A DNA stretch of 47,249 bases from positions 1 to 47,249 of the IMG/VR virus record IMGVR_UViG_3300048546_000558. One strand, given 5' to 3'. A model generated the notes under the pieces. That model saw nothing but the letters and a program-made list of their open reading frames with translations, searched no databases and was not told the DNA's origin. The stretch comes from a virus. This document shows, in pieces, positions 7,572 to 14,541 of this stretch (position 1 is its first letter; each line of letters begins with the position of its first letter). Made by a program: the position numbers and the translations under genes.

Positions 7572-8706
7572 TGGTAATTATAGAGTATTTAACGACATAC
7601 TCAGAGAGCGTGGAGAATACCCGCAAGCAATCTACTACGGGCCTTACAATATTAAAAACATTGTAAACTGGTGTAGCAATGATTACTTGGGTATGGGTCA
7701 GCACAAAGTTGTACTAGATGCAATGCACACTGCATTAGATCAAACTGGAGCAGGTAGTGGAGGTACTAGAAACATAGGCGGTACTAGTCATTATCATGTT
7801 GCATTAGAATACGAACTGTCGAAATTACATAACAAGCCGTCGTCTTTGTTATATACAAGTGCTTATGTTGCTAACGAATGGACACTAATTGCACTTAGTA
7901 AAATAGTAAAAGACATTGAATTTGTAAGTGACAGTAAAAATCATGCTAGTCTTATACAGGGCATACGTCACAGTGGTGCACCAAAGCATGTGTTTGAACA
8001 CAACGATATGGATAGCTTAGAACAAGCACTAGCACAAGTTAAAGGTACAGCCTGTATTGTGTTTGAAAGTGTATACAGTATGGATGGATATACTAGCAAA
8101 CTATCGGAAATAGTTGCACTTGCCGAAGAATATAAAGCTATAACATATTGTGATGAGGTACATGCTGTTGGACTATACGGAGATACTGGTGCTGGATATT
8201 TGGAAAAACTTGGATTACAGGATCGTGTAGACTTTGTAAATGGAACACTGGGCAAAGCATTTGGTTGCCAAGGTGGATATATTACAGGTGACGATGTTGC
8301 TATAGATGCAATACGAAGTGTAGCAAGTGGATTTATTTTTACCACAAGTTTGAGTCCTGTTATATGTGCAGGTGCATTGAGTAGTATAAAATATTTGCGT
8401 AGTGAGCATGGAGTAGAGTTGCGTGAACAACATCAGAATCGTGCAACAAGACTAAAGAAAATACTTAGACACAAAGATATAAACATAATAGAAAATGATA
8501 CACATATCGTTCCTGTTGTAATAGGAGATCCTGTGCGTTGTAAACAAGCTAGTGACACATTACTAAATGATCACAACATCTATGTACAGCCAATTAACTA
8601 TCCAACAGTACCAGAAGGTACAGAACGGTTGAGATTTGCACCAACACCAATGCACAGTAACGCAATGATTAGTGATCTTGCGGAAAAATTAGAGGAAGTA
8701 TTATGA
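7522..8706 (+). CDS. hemA: 5-aminolevulinate synthase (ALAS, Shemin pathway)
   Basis: A 394-residue PLP-dependent alpha-oxoamine synthase. Signature segments of ALAS are present in order: WCSNDYLGMGQH, GSGGTRNIGGTSHYH, CDEVHAVGLYGDTGAG, and GTLGKAFGCQGGYITG, whose Lys245 would carry PLP. ALAS condenses glycine with succinyl-CoA to 5-aminolevulinate, the first committed step of tetrapyrrole synthesis in alphaproteobacteria and mitochondria. WCSNDYLGMGQH and the GTRNI segment favour ALAS over KBL or BioF relatives. I take the ATG at 7522, preceded by AAAGAG, over a TTG at 7495. The stop overlaps the ATG of the bilin reductase (ATGA), so the two are coupled. Cyanobacteria and most gammaproteobacteria make ALA from glutamyl-tRNA, so this gene points to an alphaproteobacterial host. 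Phage-borne ALAS has been reported in aquatic metagenomes. Confidence 0.92.
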   Translation: MIDKNKFQSVIDNLKSSGNYRVFNDILRERGEYPQAIYYGPYNIKNIVNWCSNDYLGMGQHKVVLDAMHTALDQTGAGSGGTRNIGGTSHYHVALEYELSKLHNKPSSLLYTSAYVANEWTLIALSKIVKDIEFVSDSKNHASLIQGIRHSGAPKHVFEHNDMDSLEQALAQVKGTACIVFESVYSMDGYTSKLSEIVALAEEYKAITYCDEVHAVGLYGDTGAGYLEKLGLQDRVDFVNGTLGKAFGCQGGYITGDDVAIDAIRSVASGFIFTTSLSPVICAGALSSIKYLRSEHGVELREQHQNRATRLKKILRHKDINIIENDTHIVPVVIGDPVRCKQASDTLLNDHNIYVQPINYPTVPEGTERLRFAPTPMHSNAMISDLAEKLEEVL

Positions 8707-9377
8707 GCGAAATATGGGATAAACTTATCGATTGCGAACAAAAGATTATTGCGAAATGTGCTAGTTTAGGCAAAGAAAATTTTGACGATCCAGAGTTCGA
8801 TTGGCTTAATAAAGTATACCAAGGTGAACATTTTAGACGAGCACATATAGATAGTGTAGATGCTAGAGACTCAAAAGGTTTGTATATGACTCATATATGT
8901 GTGTTTCCAAACTTTGATAACGATGCTCCTATATACGGATTTGACATTATTGCAGGTAAAAATAAAGTTACTGGTGCATTCCATGACTATTCGCCTACAA
9001 TAGATTGGCATCATCCTATGTGTAACTTGTTTAGAGATTGTGTAGAAGACTTAGAATGGAAAAAACAACGTGAACTTCCTCCGTGGGCACAAGCAATATT
9101 CAGCAAACATATGGTAGCCGCAAGTAATGTAAAAGCAGATGAAATGGATCAAGTTGTTACTATGGCATTAGACAACTTAGACATGTACTTTGAAGAGTTA
9201 CCTAAATATACAAATGCTCGCTTTAATCAAAGTGTAATACGGGATCAACAAAACAGATACTGCCATTATCAAAAACAAAACCCACATACACCCAAAGCTA
9301 TGGAAGCACTCGGACTTGATCCGGATGACATACGACACTTTATCCAGGATTGTTTATTTCCAGAAGTTAGTTCTTAA
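8703..9377 (+). CDS. pcyX: Ferredoxin-dependent bilin reductase, PcyX/PcyA-like
   Basis: A 224-residue FDBR-family protein. Conserved segments include HIDSVDARDSKGL, MTHICVFP, PIYGFDIIAGKNKVTGAFHD and YCHYQKQNPHTPKAM. Asp81 in GFDI fits the central catalytic Asp of the family (Asp105 in PcyA and PebS). His64 lies 17 residues before it, the spacing of PcyA His88 to Asp105, and Asp181 is a candidate second catalytic Asp. FDBRs reduce biliverdin IX-alpha with ferredoxin electrons. PcyX enzymes from marine phages of presumed alphaproteobacterial hosts yield phycoerythrobilin, and that is the best guess here. It overlaps ALAS by 4 bases, and its 3-prime end runs 11 bases into the convergent carbamoyltransferase. 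PcyX rather than PcyA or PebS is inferred from context and residues, not from a tree. Confidence 0.88.
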   Translation: MSEIWDKLIDCEQKIIAKCASLGKENFDDPEFDWLNKVYQGEHFRRAHIDSVDARDSKGLYMTHICVFPNFDNDAPIYGFDIIAGKNKVTGAFHDYSPTIDWHHPMCNLFRDCVEDLEWKKQRELPPWAQAIFSKHMVAASNVKADEMDQVVTMALDNLDMYFEELPKYTNARFNQSVIRDQQNRYCHYQKQNPHTPKAMEALGLDPDDIRHFIQDCLFPEVSS

Positions 9378-11175
9378 TAGTAATTAACTTACCATATTCA
9401 GGAAGATACATATATTCAATCATACTAGTAGCTAATGTATTAAATGCATGATCTAATGTTTCTACTAAAGGATCACCACCTAAGTTAAAACTGGTATTGA
9501 ATATGATAGGAACACCTGTACGTTCTTTCCATGCTTTAATTAAGTTATAGTAATTAGGATTTTCATCCTGATTAACTGTTTGAATTCTACAAGTATCGTC
9601 TACATGTATAATTGCTGGGATCTTTTCTTTAACTCCGGGTTGACAATTTACCGCATACATCATATGTGGACTAGACTTCATACCTCTCAAGTCAAACCAT
9701 TCATGTACATCTTCTTCAAGTATTGTTCCAGCAAATGGACGGAAATATTCTCTATTTTTTACACTGTTAACAAAATCCTTACCATCTGGGTCAGTTGGAT
9801 CATAAAGTATACTACGGTTACCTAATGCTCTTGGACCATTTTCACAACGTCCTTGAAATATTGTTACAATATTTCTTTTCTCTAAGAGATCAATAACATC
9901 TTCTTGAGAAGTCTCTTTTACGGTAGCATTATGCTTACTAGCTAGTTTATCTAAATCATCGTCTGTATAATTATACTTTGGGCCAAGATACAAACTAGGT
10001 GATAATCTCATACTAGACTCGGTTATATGATGATACCACAATGTTGCGGCACCAACTGCTGTGCCTGCATCATTACTAACTGGTTCAACATAAATGTTAA
10101 TACCTTCATCTTTAAGTGCTTCTAAGTAATGATAGTTTGCAACACAATTTAATCCATATCCTCCACTTATAACCACATTTTTCTTACCACTCATTTCAAC
10201 TGATTTGCGAATCAGTTTAACCATTTCTTCTTGTGTTTGTGTTTGTAGTGCATATGCTAGATCTCGTCTATTACTATTTCTAGTCATATCTGCATTTTTT
10301 AGACTAGCTGTTTCTGGATACAGCATAGCATTGAAAACTGCACCGTTTGGATAAGTGGGTATAGTAGCATTTCTGCAAGCTAAAGAATGTTCACCATATG
10401 TATGAAATAGTTGTGGAATATTTTCATTAGGTTTACCATACGGAAATAATCCCATAGTTTTACCTGCCTCAATATTGTTAAATCCACAATAAGCTGTTAC
10501 AGCTTCGTATACTTTTACAATGCCTGCTCGGTCAGTAATCATTGTCTGTACATTCTCCATCCCAGCAAGAGGGTCTCGAAACTCTATTTCTGTGTATCCA
10601 AATTGAGGAGTGTTGCGTGTTCCTAAGTGTTTGTATAAAGTAGGAAATTTACTAGGATAATCACAATCAATAATAGATTCTACTTCCCAAGCAGTTTCTT
10701 GTTGACCATCTATACCAATATCAAAAAATGTTCCTGCTCCATCTACAATTAGTGCAACCGCACTATCAAACCCGCTTCTATAAAATGCACAAGCGGCATG
10801 TAACTTATGATGTATCGACGATAAATCAATTACTTGACTATGATGATCTTCATGTTTTCGTAAAGGTATTGCAACTTGATCAATTAATCCTAGTTTTCTA
10901 GCTAGTGCAGTATAAATCTCATCTCCTGTAAAATCACATCTATTAGGTGTATCTAAAGTTGATTGTGTATGAGCAATAATAAGTGCATCAATTTTATCAG
11001 TATAATCTAAAGTCTTTACTATTGATGCAAGCGGACCTCCATCATATTTTTTTCGACTCAGTCTTTCTTCTTCGATAGCAAAAACAATTTCTCCGTCTTT
11101 TAATAGACAAGAACCCGCATTATGTCCTCTTGCTATCGCCAGAATATATCCAGTTTTTACTTTGCTTTCTGTCAT
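9367..11175 (-). CDS. NodU/TobZ-family carbamoyltransferase
   Basis: A 602-residue protein with both domains of the family. The N-terminal Kae1-like domain (to ~residue 360) has ILAIARGHNAGSCLLKDG, IEEERLSRKK and the metal-binding HHKLHAACAFY. The C-terminal YrdC-like domain has CENGPRALGNRSIL, REYFRPFAGTIL and FNTSFNLGGDPLV. These enzymes use carbamoyl phosphate and ATP to O-carbamoylate a sugar hydroxyl, as in Nod factor or tobramycin synthesis. Length agrees with cellular members. It follows the GT9-type gene by 12 bases, so carbamoylation of the transferred heptose or of an envelope glycan is likely. GGA upstream of the ATG serves as a weak ribosome binding site. Confidence 0.92.
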   Translation of the reverse strand: MTESKVKTGYILAIARGHNAGSCLLKDGEIVFAIEEERLSRKKYDGGPLASIVKTLDYTDKIDALIIAHTQSTLDTPNRCDFTGDEIYTALARKLGLIDQVAIPLRKHEDHHSQVIDLSSIHHKLHAACAFYRSGFDSAVALIVDGAGTFFDIGIDGQQETAWEVESIIDCDYPSKFPTLYKHLGTRNTPQFGYTEIEFRDPLAGMENVQTMITDRAGIVKVYEAVTAYCGFNNIEAGKTMGLFPYGKPNENIPQLFHTYGEHSLACRNATIPTYPNGAVFNAMLYPETASLKNADMTRNSNRRDLAYALQTQTQEEMVKLIRKSVEMSGKKNVVISGGYGLNCVANYHYLEALKDEGINIYVEPVSNDAGTAVGAATLWYHHITESSMRLSPSLYLGPKYNYTDDDLDKLASKHNATVKETSQEDVIDLLEKRNIVTIFQGRCENGPRALGNRSILYDPTDPDGKDFVNSVKNREYFRPFAGTILEEDVHEWFDLRGMKSSPHMMYAVNCQPGVKEKIPAIIHVDDTCRIQTVNQDENPNYYNLIKAWKERTGVPIIFNTSFNLGGDPLVETLDHAFNTLATSMIEYMYLPEYGKLITIKN

Positions 11176-11187
11176 TCATTTATATCC

Positions 11188-12219
11188 TTATTTTTGTTGA
11201 TTTAGAACTGCGAACGGAACATCACTTTTTTTATCTTTTTTACTGATGTTAGTTACTGCTTTCTGTATCATCGGAACAGGTTCTTTTTCTTGTTTAGTTA
11301 GTCCTAGTTTATTAGTAACTGACTTAATAATATCGTTAACTCTTTTATCTGATAGAATCATCATATCTTCATTAGTACGGTTGACATCCCAATCTTGCGT
11401 TATTCTAAAAGGATTGTAACGTCTGTCCAAATCAGCCCCGTTATCAATAATTGTAAACTGTTTATTATCCGGATATGTAATATTTTGTGGCCATGTACTA
11501 CCAATTACTACAGTAGCTGGTTTTCCTAATGCATTTGCATAATGTTGACCCATGCTATCACATCCTAGGAAATAATCACATGCATTAACAATACCCATCC
11601 ACTGTAACATGTTTGCTTGTGGTATTGCCGCACCCATTGGTTGCTGTACAGGAATGTCTATATTTGTCATCAAAATAACTGCATAGTGTTTGGACAACTC
11701 TGTCACAATCTTAATAATATCCTTAACTTCAAAACTACGTCCACTGTCATCAATTAAAAAATCACCATTCATTTTTGCTCCACTGCCCAGTGGTTGAAAT
11801 ATTACTGATTTTTTCTTGTTCTGACTAGCTTTAATTTGTCTAACAGTATTATGTCCAAATGCTTGATCATCTCGACTAATAGTTAGTTCAAATGGTTTAG
11901 ATTCGGGAATCTCTTCAGTATTTTCATTAATAAGCATGTCAAAGGCTTGAATCAAATTACATTGTTGATTAAAATATGCGTTTAGCCGATATGGCTCAGG
12001 ACTTATAATTTCTGTGTTTTTAAGTTTATCTTGGAATAAACCTTTATGATGCATTGGATAAACATTATATCTAAGTGTTGCACTAGTTAGAAATAGTTCA
12101 TGCCAACTTTCAGCAATAACGACTACATCAGGGTCGACGTGTTTTTTATAATGCTCAAGAGCAGGTATTGCACACAGTACTCGACCTGCGCCGCCATTAA
12201 TAAAGAATGATTTTTTCAA
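11188..12219 (-). CDS. GT9-like (heptosyltransferase family) glycosyltransferase
   Basis: A 343-residue GT-B-fold protein resembling ADP-heptose:LPS heptosyltransferases. The N-terminal sugar-acceptor side begins FFINGGAGRVLCAIPALEHY. The C-terminal nucleotide-sugar side contains ACDYFLGCDSMGQHYANALG followed by GKPATVVIGSTWPQNITYP, the equivalent of the D-s-G-x-x-H-x-A motif of GT9. With hldD and hldE in the same phage, ADP-heptose is the natural donor candidate. A lysine-rich tail of about 45 residues, ending in QQK, is not part of the usual fold. It precedes the carbamoyltransferase and lies behind an unusual palindrome-bearing promoter. Family moderately sure; acceptor unknown (host LPS, another glycan, or a virion protein). 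Confidence 0.75.
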   Translation of the reverse strand: MKKSFFINGGAGRVLCAIPALEHYKKHVDPDVVVIAESWHELFLTSATLRYNVYPMHHKGLFQDKLKNTEIISPEPYRLNAYFNQQCNLIQAFDMLINENTEEIPESKPFELTISRDDQAFGHNTVRQIKASQNKKKSVIFQPLGSGAKMNGDFLIDDSGRSFEVKDIIKIVTELSKHYAVILMTNIDIPVQQPMGAAIPQANMLQWMGIVNACDYFLGCDSMGQHYANALGKPATVVIGSTWPQNITYPDNKQFTIIDNGADLDRRYNPFRITQDWDVNRTNEDMMILSDKRVNDIIKSVTNKLGLTKQEKEPVPMIQKAVTNISKKDKKSDVPFAVLNQQK

Positions 12220-12247
12220 AAGAAACTCCGTATTTGTTCAATACAAT

Positions 12248-12255
12248 AATTTATA
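12248..12255 (-). promoter_or_regulatory. Late-type promoter element upstream of the GT9 gene
   Basis: Minus-strand TATAAATT, seven of eight bases of the T4 late element, 28 bases before the ATG and directly abutting the 10-bp palindrome. It could give late expression in addition to the sigma70-like promoter just upstream. Confidence 0.5.
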
Positions 12256-12284
12256 CTACCGTTAGTATATAGCACTAACGGTAG
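12256..12284. promoter_or_regulatory. Perfect 10-bp inverted repeat spanning a -10 element (operator or terminator)
   Basis: CTACCGTTAG and CTAACGGTAG are perfect complements separated by nine bases that contain TATATA. As RNA this is a stable hairpin beyond the end of the 12307-13053 gene and may end that transcript. As DNA it surrounds the -10 box of a promoter reading toward the GT9 gene, as a repressor operator would. No T-run follows the stem on the minus strand, which weakens the simple terminator reading. Confidence 0.6.
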
Positions 12285-12293
12285 ATTTGTCAA
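12266..12293 (-). promoter_or_regulatory. Sigma70-like promoter of the GT9/carbamoyltransferase genes
   Basis: TTGACA at 12293-12288, a 16-base spacer, then TATATA at 12271-12266 preceded by TGC (an extended -10). The first twelve bases, TTGACAAATCTA, are identical to those of the heme oxygenase promoter. Confidence 0.65.
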
Positions 12294-12306
12294 CGATTAA
12301 TTTAGA

Positions 12307-13053
12307 TTATTCAATAGGTGTTGCGTTAGGATCAGTACCTAGCATAGCATCTAATCCAGCCTCTTTAATAGCATTATGTCTAGTAACTAAATCCATTGGA
12401 ATCTTTGGAGCTTCTAAATCAAATGGATTTTGATTTGGATATTTCCAAGGTGTTGCTACTTTACTTCTATATGCATTCACCGCGGTTTTGTAGTTTGCTA
12501 ATAGTGTCGCTTCAGAATCAGCTAAATCAAACATGTCAAGTATTTCGATAAACATATCAGCTTTAGCAATGTAAGTTCTCATTTTTGGACTCAGTGCGTC
12601 TTTTTCTATTAACTCTAATATTGGATTACCGTCACTATCTAGATTCCATTTTTTAAATGTACCGTCAGCTTTTAGTTCAGCTCTTGGTTTCCAATAAACA
12701 TCATGAATAGTAAAGTTATTGTGTTCTTGATATACTGTACCATCATCTAATGTTTTTTCAGTAAACGTTGCTTCCAAACCATATTCACGACCATACAGCA
12801 AATCCGCAATAGGAAATAGTTTTGCGTTTGCCGCATCTGTTAAATCAATATCAATAGTTGTTTCTCCGTCATAAACTGGACCATCTAACTTTTGTGTGTA
12901 AGCCGATGAAGTTCCGTTTTGATCATCAGGTAATGTAACTTTTAATACATCTGGACCTTTGTAAGTAAAGGTATGCGTTTTGCCTCCGGAAAAGTCATTA
13001 ACAAACATTTCGTCCGGAATTGCAAATGTGTAATCTTGTTCAATGTCAGCCAT
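12307..13053 (-). CDS. Putative virion protein of unknown function
   Basis: A 248-residue acidic protein, MADIEQDYTFAIPDEMF at its start, with no family I recognise. The first ~130 residues look like beta-structure (THTFTYKGPDVLKVTLP, TTIDIDLTDAANAKLF). The rest is helical and ends in a short PWKYPNQNPFDLEAPKIP linker and a final helix. It is the last gene of the long fibre cluster; start MAD and small spacer match its fibre neighbours. Placement suggests a fibre attachment, chaperone or virion component. A CATAAATA late-type element lies upstream. Confidence 0.6.
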   Translation of the reverse strand: MADIEQDYTFAIPDEMFVNDFSGGKTHTFTYKGPDVLKVTLPDDQNGTSSAYTQKLDGPVYDGETTIDIDLTDAANAKLFPIADLLYGREYGLEATFTEKTLDDGTVYQEHNNFTIHDVYWKPRAELKADGTFKKWNLDSDGNPILELIEKDALSPKMRTYIAKADMFIEILDMFDLADSEATLLANYKTAVNAYRSKVATPWKYPNQNPFDLEAPKIPMDLVTRHNAIKEAGLDAMLGTDPNATPIE

Positions 13054-13101
13054 TTTATTTCTTTCCTTTTACAATAATTTTAATATTGTTTGTTCTACTT
13101 G

Positions 13102-13109
13102 TATTTATG
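13102..13109 (-). promoter_or_regulatory. Late-type promoter element (CATAAATA)
   Basis: Seven of eight bases of TATAAATA on the minus strand, about 50 bases before the ATG of the 248-residue protein and overlapping the stop codon of the preceding gene. Confidence 0.5.
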
Positions 13110-14511
13110 TCCATGATATCTGTACCATTCCAGCTCTACCAGTATCACCTTTGTGATTGTTGTTTCCACCCATGACGTGCGTATAAGAGCCGCCATGTCC
13201 TGGATGCCAATTCCAACTACTACCATTACAGCCACCGCAACAACAGTTACTTGAAAAACCTACATAGTAACAACCTACGCTACATGGAAATTCAGCACCT
13301 GTATCTGCATCAATAATTGGTGGTCTAGTTTGATAACCATAATTGTTGCTGTCTAAACAGCCGCCGCCTGTGAGGCTTCTGTGGGTTAATTCAGGTCCAT
13401 CAGCAACTTTACAAGCTGTGGTTGCACAACTACATCCGCATGTTTGACAACAATCAGGGACTGTTGGGACTTTTCCGCATGTTCCACAGCTACTAGCAAA
13501 ACAATAATATCCATAACTACACCAACATGGTCCTGAATCATTACACCATAGTTGTTGAAATCTTCTACAGTTTCCGCCATTTCCAACTGTTTGTCTAGCT
13601 GAGTTCAATGCCGCACAAGGTGCATCACCTGAGTAGGCTCCATCTGCTTTAAAACAGCAAATTCCATTACCAGTTACACCACTCATACATCCATATCCTG
13701 GATCTTGACCGGAACAACACCACATTTGACAACTACAACCAGCACATACTGAGTATGTATCACCTGCTGTAACTTTAATTTCTATTTCTGAATATGCACC
13801 AGTAGGTGCAAATGGATGTCCACCACAGCAACAGCCTGGATTACTTCCTTTACCTGCACCCCATGCTTGGAATTTTGCCACTGTGGCACCAGCTGGCACT
13901 GTCCATGTACAAGTTGCTCCAACTCCACATTTCCATGTTGAGCCGCTACCACAAACTTTAACATAGTTTGTTTCACTTAATCTTTTACCTTGCGATCCGC
14001 CGCCTGAACTAACGCCATACCAATTTTCAAGGATAGTAGTAGCTCCAGCGGCAGTAAAATCAGCTTGTAAACCCAAGTATGCATAATACCAATCATCGTC
14101 AAAAACTGAATTATCTAATATATATGCTCTATTAATTAATTCATCTTGAGCAATTATATTTTGTCTATGACTGGTTTTAGTTACAGTTGTTCCGCCACCT
14201 GATGCTAATATACTACCATCAGTCCATACATTATTACTGCCCCAGTTACATGTACAACTTGTTCCACTACCTGCATAAGCACATTCACAATCTGATATTT
14301 TATTAGGATCTGACAAATCACATAAGCTACCGCCACCGCCGCCGCCACCGCCGGAGTAAAATTCACCACCATTTGGATTAGCTTCTATATGTGCTTTCAG
14401 ATATGCTTTAATTGAAGTTCCTAAGATCTTATTCCAAGGCGTTTTAGTAGACGAAGCTACTATCTGTTCAGCAAATTTTTCTGATGCGTTTTGTACTAGT
14501 AAGTCTGCCAT
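13105..14511 (-). CDS. Cysteine-rich putative tail-fibre/adhesin protein (paralogue A)
   Basis: A 468-residue protein with about 40 cysteines (near 8.5%), many in clusters such as GCCCGG, MWCC, GICC and NCCCGGC. A Gly-rich spacer at ~residues 53-62 is followed by LCDLSDPNKISDCECAY. From ~residue 195, CTWTVPAGATVAKFQAWGAG opens a beta-rich domain whose layout matches glycine-rich fibre domains such as the 465-residue protein nearby, but with Gly loops replaced by Cys clusters. It ends HVMGGNNNHKGDTGRAGMVQISW. It is a clear paralogue of the next gene. Role as a virion adhesin is inferred from location; the cysteines may form disulfides after release or bind metal. No homologue with known function comes to mind. 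Confidence 0.7.
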   Translation of the reverse strand: MADLLVQNASEKFAEQIVASSTKTPWNKILGTSIKAYLKAHIEANPNGGEFYSGGGGGGGGSLCDLSDPNKISDCECAYAGSGTSCTCNWGSNNVWTDGSILASGGGTTVTKTSHRQNIIAQDELINRAYILDNSVFDDDWYYAYLGLQADFTAAGATTILENWYGVSSGGGSQGKRLSETNYVKVCGSGSTWKCGVGATCTWTVPAGATVAKFQAWGAGKGSNPGCCCGGHPFAPTGAYSEIEIKVTAGDTYSVCAGCSCQMWCCSGQDPGYGCMSGVTGNGICCFKADGAYSGDAPCAALNSARQTVGNGGNCRRFQQLWCNDSGPCWCSYGYYCFASSCGTCGKVPTVPDCCQTCGCSCATTACKVADGPELTHRSLTGGGCLDSNNYGYQTRPPIIDADTGAEFPCSVGCYYVGFSSNCCCGGCNGSSWNWHPGHGGSYTHVMGGNNNHKGDTGRAGMVQISWT

Positions 14512-14541
14512 TTTATTTCAATCCCATTCCTTTATTTTTTA

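Noticed and set aside
8703-9377. PebS (cyanophage phycoerythrobilin synthase)
   Set aside because: The neighbouring ALAS implies a non-cyanobacterial host, and the His64/Asp81 spacing fits PcyA/PcyX; a tree would be needed to be certain.
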